Below, piece by piece: positions 23,570-33,450 of a stretch of 64,000 bases of DNA. Where the stretch lies: contig NC_045436.1 of assembly GCF_002776525.5 (NCBI RefSeq), positions 46,779,552 through 46,843,551 of the forward strand. Reading direction: 5' to 3'. The position numbers and the translations under genes are program-made. This stretch comes from Piliocolobus tephrosceles (Eukaryota > Chordata > Mammalia > Primates > Cercopithecidae). The stretch's first letter is position 1; the number at the start of each line of letters is the position of its first letter. Below the pieces are notes generated by a model that worked only from the letters and a program-made list of their open reading frames with translations, searched no databases and had not been told where the DNA came from.

Positions 23570-23611
23570 TGAGGCTGCTCACCCTGTTTATGAGGCTGCT
23601 CACCCTGTTTA
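23570..23611. repeat. Perfect 21-bp tandem duplication
   Basis: TGAGGCTGCTCACCC... (21 bases) occurs twice head to tail with no mismatch, indicating a recent small tandem duplication. Confidence 0.95.
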
Positions 23612-23671
23612 AGTTCCAGGAAGACTTCACATTTGAATTTTTCTCTCTCTCACTCTCTAGCTCGTTTCTTT

Positions 23672-23709
23672 ATCTTTTCTTTTCTTTTTCTTTTTCTTTT
23701 TCTTTTTTT
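23672..23709. repeat. (TTTTC)n tract of Alu tail
   Basis: TTTTC/TTTTTC units, a microsatellite grown in the poly-T tail of the adjoining antisense Alu. Confidence 0.9.
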
Positions 23710-23996
23710 GAAACAGGGTCTTGCTCTGTTGCTCACGCTGGAGTGCAGTGGCATGATGTCAGCTCACTGCAACCTCCGACTCCCAGGCTCAAGTGATCCT
23801 TCCATCTCAGCCTCTTGAGCAGCTGGGACTACAGGCACATGCCACCACACCAGGCTAAGTTTTTGTATTTTTTTTGGAGAATTGGGGTTTCACCATTTGT
23901 CCCAGTCTGGTCTTGAACTCCTGGGTTCAAGTGATTCACCCCTTCTTGGCCTCCCAAAATGCTGGGATTACAGGTGTGAACCACCTGCTCCCGGCC
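23710..23996 (-). mobile_element. AluJ, antisense, full length
   Basis: 'GAAACAGGGTCTTGCTCTGTTGC' and 'CTCCTGGGTTCAAGTGATTC' are AluJ-like positions; both arms are present and it ends in 'CCGGCC'. More diverged than the other Alus in the window. Frames at 23563-23818 and 23829-24128 are Alu readings. Confidence 0.9.
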
Positions 23997-24081
23997 CAAT
24001 TTGTTTCTTAAGATGTTATTCTGCAATGTTTTAGAGACAGGTGCTTCTTTTTTAAAAAAAATGTATTTAAATTTTCGAAGC

Positions 24082-24101
24082 GATAATACATATGTATTAT
24101 C
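24082..24101. repeat. Perfect 20-bp palindrome
   Basis: GATAATACATATGTATTATC equals its own reverse complement. It is AT-rich and sits between the AluJ and the Tigger element. Function unknown. Confidence 0.95.
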
Positions 24102-24223
24102 AAGTGCCTGAAAATACAGTGCACACATGCATTTGTGTGTTCTTTTCTCCTCTATTTTTAAGCAAAGATAATGACATACTTATTCATAGTCTCCCACACC
24201 TTGACTTTTTTCACTTAACAATG

Positions 24224-24636
24224 CAGTTGAGTCTTGAACAATGTGGGATTTATGGGTGCCAACACCCATGCAATTGCACATGAATGTGTAAATTTTGACT
24301 CCCCAAAAACAACTAATAACCTACTGTTGAACAGAATTCTTCCTGGTAAACAGTCAACTAATACATATATTGTATGTTATGTGTATTATACACTGTATTC
24401 TTACAATAAAGTAACCTAGGAGAAATAAAATGTTATTAAAAATCATAAGAGAAAATATATTTATTACTAAGTAGAAGTGGATCTTCATAAAGGTCTTCAT
24501 CCTCATTGTCTTCACACTGAGGAGGCTGAGAAGGAGGAAGGGTTGGACTTGCTGCCTCAGGGATGGCAGAGGTGGAAGAAAATCTGCGTGTAAGTGGACC
24601 CATCAGTTCAAGCCCATGTTGTTCAAGGGCCAACTG
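24224..24636 (-). mobile_element. Tigger1-type DNA transposon, internally deleted
   Basis: The ends form an inverted repeat: 'CAGTTGAGTCTTGAACAAT' at left and the complement of 'TTGTTCAAGGGCCAACTG' at right, typical of Tigger1/MER2. A TA follows the right end. The internal minus strand retains the tail of the transposase gene. At 413 bp, against about 2.4 kb for the full element, most of the gene is gone. Confidence 0.8.
24463..24590 (-). pseudogene. Tigger1 transposase C-terminal remnant
   Basis: The minus-strand frame at 24436-24633 reads an acidic tail with 'CEDNEDEDLYEDP', which matches the acidic C-terminus expected for Tigger1 (pogo-class) transposase. There is no DDE catalytic core or DNA-binding domain. 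A fossil within the deleted transposon. Confidence 0.7.
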
Positions 24637-24644
24637 TAATTTTG

Positions 24645-25045
24645 TATTCCACTACCTCACTAAATCTCATATTTATTTTGGTAGTTTTCCACTGGACTTT
24701 CTTACTCTAGTTGTATAATCCTCTTATCTACAAGTAGTTCTAGTTTATTCCATCCATTCTTTTTCTATTTATGTCTTTCTACTTATAATTGACTCCTCTA
24801 ATACATCTCATATAATGTTAAGTATTAACAGTGATTGCGGACATCCTTTTAACTTCTGTAGTGGAATGCCCCCAGTGTTTACATACTAAGAATATTTTTC
24901 AGTGAAATTATGTTAAGGATTTAGCCGTCAATTTTCTATTTAGTTAAACATTTTGAAAGGATGTGTATTTATTTATCAAATGGCTTTTTAATGTCTATAG
25001 AGATTATCTTGTGCTTTCTATTCATATACATTAATATAACCATTC
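24645..25045 (-). mobile_element. L1M ORF2 fragment, antisense (part 1)
   Basis: 'TTAACAGTGATTGCGGACATCC', 'TATCAAATGGCTTTTTAATGTCTATAGAGAT' and 'CATTAATATAACCATTCAGTTG' follow the antisense of L1 ORF2. The element resumes at about 25930 in the correct order, so the 0.9-kb block between was inserted into it or brought in by rearrangement. Confidence 0.65.
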
Positions 25046-25049
25046 AGTT

Positions 25050-25912
25050 GTTTGTCTTAAAAGATCAGTTGAATGCTGCATGTCAGGTACTATTGTAGGT
25101 GAAAGGAATACAGTGGTGAATGACACAGATAGAGTCCTGCCCTCTTAGAATTTAGCCGAGCATGGTGACTCATGCCTGTAATCCCAGCACTTTGGGAGGC
25201 TGAGTCCAGTGGATCGCTTGAGCCCAGGAGTTTGAGACCAGACTGGGCAACATGGCAAAACCCCGTCTGTACACAAAATACAAAAATTAGGTGGACGTGG
25301 TGCCACACACCTGTAGTCCCAGCTGCTTGGGAGGCTGAGGTGGAAGGATCACCTGAGCCAGGGAGGTCAAGGCTGCGGTGAGCCATGATTGTGCCACTGC
25401 ACTCCAGCCTGAGTAACAGAGTGAGACCATGTCTTAAAAAACAAAAAGCAAATAAGCAATACTTTGAGTCAGTTCTAGAAGGTTATATCAAAGTGCTGTA
25501 GAAAGTGCTATAGAATAAAGCAAACATACAAGGAGCAGGGAAAGGGAATCAAAAGTGTCAAAGTGAGGGTAGGATGGTTGTAACTTTAAGCAGCATGGTC
25601 AGCATAAGCCTTACTGTGAGGGGAAGACTTAAAAGTGAAACAAAGAAGGAGGAGATGAAGGATCCAACCCTGTGGTTGCTTGAGTGAAGTATTCCAGACA
25701 AATAAGCCAGGCATGTTCCTCGATTGTTTGAGAAGCAGCAGAGTGCACAGTATGACCTAGAGAGAATAAGACCCAGATGCAGCAGGTGCCAGATTATATA
25801 AACCCTTTAGGTTAGTGTAAGAATTTTGGCATTACCATGAGTGAAATGGCAAGTCTTTGGCAGGTTTACAGTAGAAAAGTCACATGATCTGACTTTAATG
25901 TTAAAGTGATAC
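25050..25912 (+). mobile_element. L2-class LINE-like block, split by an Alu
   Basis: 'TGTCAGGTACTATTGTAGGTG', 'GAATACAGTGGTGAATGACACAGA' and 'GTCCTGCCCTC' precede the Alu at 25154. 'GTATTCCAGACAAATAAGCCAGGC' and 'AGTCACATGATCTGACTTTAATG' follow it, matching the family that includes 'ggagtgacatgatctgac'. It separates two halves of one L1M. Confidence 0.5.
25154..25449 (+). mobile_element. AluJ, sense, full length
   Basis: 'CCGAGCATGGTGACTCATGCC', 'GGATCGCTTGAGCCCAGGAGT' and 'CCTGAGTAACAGAGTGAGAC' with a short A-rich tail. The 'GATCGCTTGAGCCCAGGAG' form favours AluJ. The frames at 25090-25386 and 25172-25381 are Alu readings. Confidence 0.92.
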
Positions 25913-26009
25913 ATTTATTATAAATAGTATATTTCCTATTAGAATGAGCCATATTTGGTCAAGATGCACTACTCTTTTTGAAGTAATAATGGATTTTGTT
26001 TACTATGAT

Positions 26010-26010
26010 T

Positions 26011-26053
<43 letters not shown>

Positions 26054-26054
26054 T
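26010..26054. repeat. (TTTA)n microsatellite
   Basis: Eleven TTTA units at the tail end of the adjoining antisense Alu. Confidence 0.95.
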
Positions 26055-26305
26055 GATGGAGTCTCACTCTGTCTCCCAGGCTGGAGTGCAGTGGAGCAAT
26101 CTTGGCTCACTGCAACCTCCACCTCCTGAGTTCAAGCAATTCTCCTGCCTCAACCTCCCAAGTAGCTAGGATTATAGGCACGTGCCACCATGCCCAGCTA
26201 ATTTTTTTTTTGTATTTTTAGTAGAGACGGGATTTCACCACGTTGGCCAGGCTGGTTTCGAAGTCCTGACCTCATGTGATCCACCTGCCTCAGCCTCCCA
26301 AAGTG
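26055..26305 (-). mobile_element. AluS, antisense, lacking its first bases
   Basis: 'GATGGAGTCTCACTCTGTCTCCC' through 'CCTCAGCCTCCCAAAGTG', then an abrupt stop. The last about 35 plus-strand bases, i.e. the Alu 5' end, are missing, so it is 5'-truncated inside the left arm. Confidence 0.92.
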
Positions 26306-26897
26306 ATTCTCTCAAGGATTCTTATATTGATAGTCATAAGTGAAATTGGTCTGGATGGTTTTTGTTTTCACTGAGTAATCTTATTGAGGATTACCATCAG
26401 TATCTTGCTTACTTCATAAAAAGAATTGAGAGGTTTCTTTTCTGTTTTTTTATTTTTTATTTTTATTTTTTTAGGTTTATTGAATTTCCCTGGGAAGCCA
26501 GAGACATATTTCTTATATCAGCTATTTCTGCCTTAGAACACAGAAGGGAAGTCCCTTTGTAGGGTTCTCTCTCTGTAGTAAAATTAAAATATAAAGTGGT
26601 AGAGATATTTTTTCCCCTCTTTTATGAAAAAAATGTAAAGAATAGTCCTTATGAATGTTTTTTCCTTATATAACAAGAAAATAAGAACTAAAAATGATTT
26701 TACTGACAATATTCAGCACTTTTCCTGTCAAATTCAACTGATAAAAAACATTTCTGGAGTATCTACTGCCTGATTATTAAATGAATATATTCTTAAAATT
26801 ACACTATCTATACCTATTAACTAATTGATGTAATTGATAACTCTTGCAAAACTCATTTTATTGTATAAAGTTCTTTAATGAACTGGTTTTTGATGTT

Positions 26898-26994
26898 TTC
26901 TTTCTTTCCCTCTTTTCTTTCTTTCTCTTTCTTTTTCTCTTTCTCTCTTTCTTTCTTTCTTCCTTCTCTCTCTCTCTCTCTCTTTTTTTTTTTT
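26898..26994. repeat. Polypyrimidine tract (CTTT/CT/T)
   Basis: An almost pure pyrimidine run of about 95 bases: CTTT units, then (TC)n, then poly-T, in the tail of the adjoining Alu. It can in principle form triplex DNA. Confidence 0.92.
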
Positions 26995-27268
26995 AAGATA
27001 GAGTTTCACTCTTTCACCCAGATTGGAGTACAGTGCTGCAATCTCGGCTCATGGCATCCTCCACCTCCCAGGTTCAAGCGATTCTCCTGCCTCAGCTCCC
27101 CTGTTGTAGCTGGGATTACAGGCACCTGCCACCATGCCTGGCTAATTTTTGTATTTTTAGTAGAGATGAGGTTTCACCATGTTGGTCAGACCGGTCTTGA
27201 ACTCCTGACCTCAGGTGATCCACCTGCCTCAGGCTCCCTGTGCTGAGATTACAGGCATTAGCCACTGC
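26995..27268 (-). mobile_element. AluS, antisense
   Basis: 'AGTTTCACTCTTTCACCCAG', 'TAGAGATGAGGTTTCACCATG' and 'GAGATTACAGGCATTAGCC' give both arms. The 5' end stops at 27268, where a non-Alu block begins that is copied from 30046-30173. An 8-bp repeat, TGATGTTT, at 26891-26898 and 27398-27405 brackets Alu plus block. Confidence 0.9.
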
Positions 27269-27396
27269 TTTGTTTGCCTGATATAAATTATTACTCACTT
27301 TTGGAAGAAAGGAGATTTCTATTTCTGTTATTGCTAAGGTTGCTGTACGTACATTCGACCTAAAAGACATCATGTTTTCTCACTCATTTTCAAAGC
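27269..27396. repeat. 128-bp local duplicate, copy 1
   Basis: Ungapped match to 30046-30173 in the same orientation with 9 mismatches (93%). It begins exactly at the 5' end of the AluS and ends one base before a TGATGTTT repeat. I do not recognise the sequence as a known repeat. Confidence 0.9.
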
Positions 27397-27397
27397 C

Positions 27398-28209
27398 TGA
27401 TGTTTCATTTGTTACATCTGCCAGACACTGAATTAAACTTTATTATTTTGCATAGGGAAGGCATAAAATAGTCAATACCACTTTTAAAATTATCATTTTT
27501 AAAAACAGAAACTGAAAAAGGAAAAACTCACTCCCAGGTGAAAAGTTGGAATTTCTTAGCCTTAGTAGGCTGAGTAAGTTGACATCTTAGCCTGCGCTTT
27601 CAAGGTAACTTCCATGCCATTTTAGTAGGCGAGTTCTTTAAGAAAAACGCTAGAACCTTTTGAAATGCTTTAACTTCAAAAGATAGGATTCTGAACAACT
27701 GAAAGTGCAATTTGGAATAAACGGCAAGAGATTATTTATCTCTCCTATAACAAGTGAGTGGAGAGGTGATTCCAGGATTCCAGGTTCACAAACGCAGACC
27801 TCGGGGAAGGCTTCTCTGTGATTCTTTGGGCCATCTTTGGGTCTCTCATTCTCACAAGATGGCGTCAAAATATCAACATGGCTTCTCATTAGTTCTCACA
27901 TTCAGGAAAAAAAGGTAACTTGTTCTTCATACTTGTTTTCTCTTTTATCTGAAAGAAAACCTTAGGTATGTTTGTTAGCTATGAATAGGTCAAATGCCTA
28001 CTAAACAGTCTCTGGCAAAAGGAAGTAGAATTACTGTGACTTGCAGGTACCATCAAGATTCACCCTCTGCCACATTAAAAATTTGCTTGCCACATTAAAA
28101 ACTCTGTTGGGGCAGGAAGGGATGTGGTGGGGTGTGGGATGTCTTCTGGGTAGGCATTCGAGTATCTGCCTCAATACCTGAAAGCCAAACCCCAGTGACC
28201 TTTGAGGAG
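27398..28209. other. No identified feature
   Basis: No repeat recognised. A purine-poor patch and minor frames (27650-27889, minus) without domains. Confidence 0.45.
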
Positions 28210-28655
28210 GATGAGATCGTCTGTGATGTTTTCATTTCTGTATGTGACCAAACCCATGATTTTCCTGGTCCCTAACTGAGTCTGTTTTAATCTGTATGTT
28301 GATGACACCTAGGTCAATTTCTCCAGCCAAGCTCTCTTTCCTCAGATTCAGATCTATGTATTTATTTAACCATGGAGTATTTACCAAGGGCATGTAGCAT
28401 GATTACAAAAAAAAAAAAAAAAAAAAAAAAACAAACTCGACAGGACCACAACAGAATTTGTTATTTTTTAGTCTAGCCTGCTCCTCCTCTTGGATTTCCT
28501 ACCTTGAACAATGGCTCTGTACCTTCCCAAATACTGAAACTAAAAATCTGGGAGTCACTCTGACTTATGTTTCTCCATTATAACCTACATCCATCACTGA
28601 ATTTTAAAATTTTTGCCTTCTAAATATCTCTCAGAATCTTTCACTGAAATCCATC
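28210..28655 (+). mobile_element. L2 LINE, upstream part
   Basis: 'TATGTTGATGACACCTAGGTCAATTTCTCCAGCC' and 'AATCTGGGAGTCACTCTGACT' in L2 order. It continues after the LTR at 29060, so the LTR landed inside this L2. Confidence 0.65.
28407..28431. repeat. A25 homopolymer
   Basis: Twenty-five consecutive A within the L2. It is not at the end of any SINE or LINE I can see. Confidence 0.98.
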
Positions 28656-29059
28656 CGTACTGGTTTGCTTGGGCTGGCATAATAAAATACCACAGACTGT
28701 GTGGCTTAAACAACCGAAATTTATTTTCATACAGTTCTGGAGGCTGGAAGTCTGAGATGGAGTTGGCAGGTTTGGTTTCTGAGGCCTCTTTCCTTGGCTT
28801 GCAGATGCCTCCACTCGCTGTGTCCTCATATAGTCCTTCCTCTGTGCACGTGCAACCCCAGTGTCTCTGCGTGTATCTAAATTTCCTCTTCTTATGACTC
28901 CAGTCAGATTGGATTGGGGCTTGCCCTAATGGTCTCATTTTAGCCTAATTACCTTTCTAAAGGCCCTCTCTCCAAATACAGTTACATTCTGAGGAACTGA
29001 GGATTAGAGCTTCAATATGTGAATGTTTTTAGGATGCGGGGATAATTTAGCCCATAACA
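28656..29059 (-). mobile_element. MaLR solo LTR (MLT1-like), antisense
   Basis: From 'GTACTGGTTTGCTTGGGCTGG' to 'GCCCATAACA', with 'TGTGGCTTAAACAACCGAAAT', 'GGAGGCTGGAAGTCTGAGAT', 'CAAATACAGTTACATTCTGAGG' between. These follow a reversed MLT1-type LTR of about 400 bp. Flanks CCATC and CTGTC are at best a decayed five-base duplication. The frames at 28594-28938 (114 aa, minus) and 28613-28897 (plus) are readings through this LTR. Confidence 0.75.
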
Positions 29060-29510
29060 CTGTCCCTGTTATACTGTCTTAACCTTGGCCATTATCATCT
29101 CCTGCTTAGATTACTGTAATCAGCTCTGTTTTTCCACTTTTGACCATACCTCCAGCTTTTCCCATATTTTCCAACTATACTGTTTGTTATGTCTCATCTT
29201 CATACTCCATGTTTAAATACCTCCACTGAATTTTTTTTTTTTCCACTACTTTAACTTGGTATGCAAGGTCCTTTGATCAGTCTCTGGTCAATCTTTCCAT
29301 CTTTATCTCTTGACAGTTCCTCCTCAAGCACACTCTTCATCAAATCTATTTCCAGCCAACATGGATCTACTTTCAGATCCTTTAAGTGACTTTCTCTACA
29401 GATGGACTCTCAGACACCCCCTTTGTTTGTTACTCATTTCCAAAGTTGAATAATATGCTGTCTTCTGTTTATCCCCTCTTCTTGAGTTTAAGGCTACCAT
29501 TTAATTACCT
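29060..29510 (+). mobile_element. L2 LINE, downstream part
   Basis: 'GGCCATTATCATCTCCTGCTTAGATTACTGTAATCAG' in degenerate form, 'CAAGGTCCTTTGATCAG', 'CCTCCTCAAGCACACTCTTCATC' continue the L2 interrupted at 28655. Confidence 0.65.
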
Positions 29511-30045
29511 TTAATCACTTAATGGGAACATAAGAAGTTCCAAGCATAGTACTAAAGAGGAAATACTAAAAGGGATCCTCAAAATGTAACACACAAGTAA
29601 TTAATATAAATCCCTGAAACAGAAGTCAGTATTATACTATAACATCCTGTGGTGTTTTAAGATTATAAGCTAACTAACATAATAAGGTTACTTAGTGCTT
29701 TGCCTTTAGAACTTAACATACTAAGAGATCCAAGCAAATTTTTGGGATTTTCCCTTTCCTTTCAGGAATCTGTATAAAAGTCTCAAAAAAATTCAAATTC
29801 TTTAATATCACTTAATATTTCTGTTGATCCAATTTCTGTTTGATCGTACATATATTATATCATTATCTTAACTTGATGCCATGCAAAAATCATTATGATA
29901 GGAGAGAAAACATGATTCATTAAAGCAACTTCTTTACAGCTTTGTAAATAAGTACTAGTACTTTGTATTTGACTCCGAATCTTTACCTGCTTTACTGCTT
30001 CCATATAGATACACTGGCCATAAAACGAATGAAACCAGTAGTGTG
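29511..30045. other. No identified feature
   Basis: AT-rich sequence, no recognised element. Confidence 0.5.
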
Positions 30046-30173
30046 TTTGTTTGCCTGGTATAAATTATTACTCACTTTTGGGAGAAAGGAGATTGCTATC
30101 TCTGTTATTGCTAAGGTTATTGTACTTACATTCGACCTAAAAGGCATCATGTTTTCTCACTCATTTTCGAAGC
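30046..30173. repeat. 128-bp local duplicate, copy 2 (likely source)
   Basis: Same sequence as 27269-27396 with 9 mismatches and no gaps. Its flanks show no Alu, A-tail or duplication, so this is more likely the source. The frame at 29963-30178 is incidental. Confidence 0.9.
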
Positions 30174-30339
30174 GCTAACAAAGAACTCTCACCTATCTCT
30201 TTTAATTTTTTATGCAAAAACATTTTATGTAAGTCAAAGAGTCATCCTGCTTAAATTATAATGCTTTTCCAATTATTGTATTCAGAATGATCTTTCTATA
30301 GTCTAAATTTATTGGACTTCTTTTAGATTCAGTATTTAT

Positions 30340-31060
30340 ACTTCTGGAAATTTTAAACTATGAAAATAATCCAAAAGAGGCAAAGATTTTATGTATAAGA
30401 GTGTTCATTGCATCATTATTTATAATCTGAATAATTGATATATTGGAAGAACACAAAATACTTATTGTAGAAAAAGAGTTCATTAAAGTTTGATAAATAA
30501 AACATGTAAAAGATATTCATAAAGAAATTTATATGTGGGAGGAATACATTTGTTACAATATCTAGTTAAAAAAAACAGGGAACAAACTTGCAGATACACT
30601 AGATCCACTATTAGAAACACACTATTTATAATATATACAGGGAAAATATGTGGAGAAATATGTTGCAATGTTAAAACTGAGTATCTCTGGTTTATCTGAA
30701 TTATGAGGATTATTCAGTATATCTGAATTATGAGGATTATTATCTCTTCTATACTTTTTGAATTTTCTATGTTTTTATGTACTATTTTATAATCCCTCAA
30801 TATTTACTTAAAATGATATTTTAAATTAATAGTTCTTTTAATAGCATACATATTTTTATATTATTTTTTGAAAGTAGAATGCAAAGTATTAGCTGTGTTG
30901 TAATTTCAGCTATGTTAAATAACTAAGATAATTGTCAAAGTATCAAAAGTGGTTGCTTCTGAAGGGTGGATTATGATCATTTGTAGTGTATATTTTTTGG
31001 AATTGTTTAATTTTTTCACAAATATATACCTTTTTTATGTGTACAATTTAAAATTGTTGA
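30340..31060 (+). mobile_element. L1M 3'UTR-like sequence
   Basis: 'AGAGTGTTCATTGCATCATTATTTATAATCTG' in family form, 'GTGGTTGCTTCTGAAGGGTGG' and 'TTTAATTTTTTCACAAATATATACC' are typical of L1M 3' regions. A 27-bp tandem pair sits inside it at 30693-30746. Confidence 0.5.
30693..30746. repeat. 27-bp tandem duplication
   Basis: 'TATCTGAATTATGAGGATTAT' recurs after 27 bases without mismatch in that core. Confidence 0.9.
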
Positions 31061-32399
31061 AAAAAGCACATGACTATTCAAAATATATTGAGACTGATGA
31101 GTTTTAGAAAGTAATGAAGAGAAAGTAATCCTGAAATATATATGGGGAAAAGCAGAACAAGGGGTTGTGTAAGTAGCATTTATAAATAATGTTAGTCTTA
31201 GAGCTTTTAACAGAGATTGAATTTGAGGATTCCTTTTTTATAATGATATTCCATGGACATTCATCCCAATATTTAACTCTAGTATTTTTGTAAAATTGAC
31301 TTAATTCTTTAAAAAGAAATTCCCAGTGTATCATGTGCTCATGGATAAAGTCCAGTACTAACGAAGTGTTAGTCAAGGAAAGCGCCAGTCTCTCATGGTC
31401 CCCATCCTACTGCTCCTATGAACACTGTAACCACTACACCATTTCCGCTTTTTGTACTTCTATTAGTTAATGCTATAACTTTAGTATACTTTATACACAC
31501 GCACACAAACATATATACATACATACACATTGTATACTTTATATGTACTTATATATACTTTAAATAGATAATATACTAATTTATGTATCAACTTTCAGCA
31601 TTCTCTCTACTTCTCTATTTCTTACTGTGAAATATAGTAGTTTATCTCATTATACTATCTCCCCCACACAATTCCCTTCCCTTTTAAATTTTGAATAGTA
31701 ACATATTTCAGAAAAGTTCTTCAGTTATGTGTCTGCATCACTTTTGATGATACACTTTAATTTCTACTCTTGTTCTGTAGTCTTTACAAGGGTTCTCCTT
31801 ATTCTTCATTATGTTTGGGGGGGATATTAGCACCTCTCCTCTTTCCTATTTACTCAACTCCATCTTCCAACCTCTGTGAGCTGTAACTTCACTCAAACAT
31901 TATTAAGGTAAGTAGAAAACATTCACATTCTCTGTTCTGCAACCATATAATTGTTTTTTTTCATACTTTAACTCTAAGTAAATGCTAAAGATGATGAGCT
32001 AAGATTATTTTCCTTCTTCATGGGCCCAATTACCCACTTCTTATGCCTCTTGAATCTATCATCAAGGTCAAATGAGTAGTGTTGTTTTCTTGTACTCTGC
32101 TAATTGCTCAAAATCATGCCACATTTTGGGTTGCTTTTTGTGTGTAAAAATAGTTTTCTATTTTTCCTAGTGTTTCTGATCTTCTCTCTCCCGTGCTTCC
32201 TTTGGTAACAGTAAAGAAATAGGTGACTTTTTATAAGATCAGTAATTTCATTTGACTTATTTTTGTTATATTGATTAGAATCTATGTAATTTTTGTGATT
32301 TAAGATTTTTCTATTGATGGTCCAGTGTTTTCCTGTCCCAGTTGAAATCAATTACTCTTTAGGCTTTCTACATAAGTGATATTTCTTTTCACTTTATTC
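31061..32399. other. No confidently identified feature
   Basis: AT-rich. A CA/TA-rich low-complexity run lies at 31495-31560. No repeat family is called with confidence. Frames at 31104-31376 and 32100-32351 (minus) lack domains. Confidence 0.45.
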
Positions 32400-32990
32400 T
32401 AGTTTCCTTCAGTCGTTGTTGTTATTTCTTTTATCTTTCCCTTTCTTGATTTCCATTCTTGTTTTGATGAGACCATCCTCAAGTGACTTCCTAAGGAGTA
32501 TAGGGCAGATAAATTTCCTGAATTCTTGAATATCTGAAAACATATTTATTTTACCTCAAATTTGAAAATAGACAATTTAGGTTTAATTTTTTTCCCATAA
32601 ATTCTTCATGCATTACTCTAATTTTATTTTCTAACATTTAATGATAAAAATGGCAAAATGATTGCTATGTTTTTTTGTTAGCAACCTTTTACTATTTTCT
32701 TTTATTTTGGAAGCACTTAGGAAATTCCCTTTATGTTGGGGATATAAAATGGCATGAAAATTTTTCTAGATTTTTTTCTTTTATTAGGTTGGGAAATTTG
32801 ATGATTCTAAATATTTTCTGTCTTCATTTTGTAGAAGTTCAATCACCTAGATGTAGATCTTCTATGTCTCTTCTCTCTCAGCTCAAATTCTCTTCTCTTT
32901 GCCTTTTTGCTCTGTGTTCCAGGAAAATTCTTTGACTTTACCTTCCCGTTTTGCTTATGGTAATCATGACTGACATTTATGGAAACTTTT
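32400..32990 (-). mobile_element. Degenerate L1M-like sequence, antisense (weak)
   Basis: 'TTGAATATCTGAAAACATATTTATTTTACCTC' and 'TTAGGTTGGGAAATTTGATGATTC' recall an old L1M segment ('tgaatatctgaaaatgtctttattttgcc'). Alternatively unique T-rich sequence. Confidence 0.35.
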
Positions 32991-33049
32991 TTTGCAATCT
33001 TATTATATAGCAGACTTCTTGCTTTATAGATGCTATGTTTCAAAAGGCA

Positions 33050-33275
33050 GTAGAACGTAAGGCTGAGAATAGAGATTTTAGAACACCTGGGTGCTTATCT
33101 TGGCTCAGTCATTTACTGTGTGACATTAGACATGTTTCTTAATTTATCTGAATCTAGAGCTCTCTATCTGCTTTTTTATGAGGACACTAGGAACATTTTA
33201 TTAGATTAAGCATGTCAAATTCTCAGTTCAGAGCATGGCACATACTAAACTCGAAATAAATGCTAGCATTTTACT
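33050..33275 (+). mobile_element. MIR SINE, nearly full length
   Basis: 'CTTGGCTCAGTCATTTACTGTGTGACATTAGAC', 'TTTCTTAATTTATCTGAATC', 'AGATTAAGCATGTCAAATTCTC' and 'AGAGCATGGCACATACTAAACTCGAAATAAATG', given here in part, follow the MIR consensus from 5' to 3'. Confidence 0.75.
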
Positions 33276-33433
33276 TTCTTGAACTTCGCTGATGAATATA
33301 ATCTGTTTTTCTATTTGTCTTTCTCTTTTATGGAGGCAATATGTTTAATTATTTCCAATTTTCTGTATATGTTTGAGAATATGGAACTAGATTCATCATC
33401 TAGGTAGGTAGTATAATTTTGTTCTCTGCTATT

Positions 33434-33450
33434 ACACACACACACACACA
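33434..33450. repeat. (CA)n short tract
   Basis: Eight to nine CA units. The following sequence to 34618 shows no recognised element; frames at 33678-33959 and 33964-34176 (+) have no domains. Confidence 0.85.

Larger units (their letters stand above)
25930..26440 (-). mobile_element. L1M ORF2 fragment, antisense (part 2), with Alu inside
   Basis: 'GAGCCATATTTGGTCAAGATGCACTACTC' before the Alu and 'AATTGGTCTGGATGGTTTTTG' after it continue the antisense ORF2 begun at 24645. Confidence 0.6.

Noticed and set aside
26878..27246. 122-aa plus-strand frame rich in F, S and L
   Set aside because: It reads through a pyrimidine tract and an antisense Alu.
28594..28938. 114-aa minus-strand frame and opposed 94-aa frame
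   Set aside because: Both are readings of an MLT1-like LTR.
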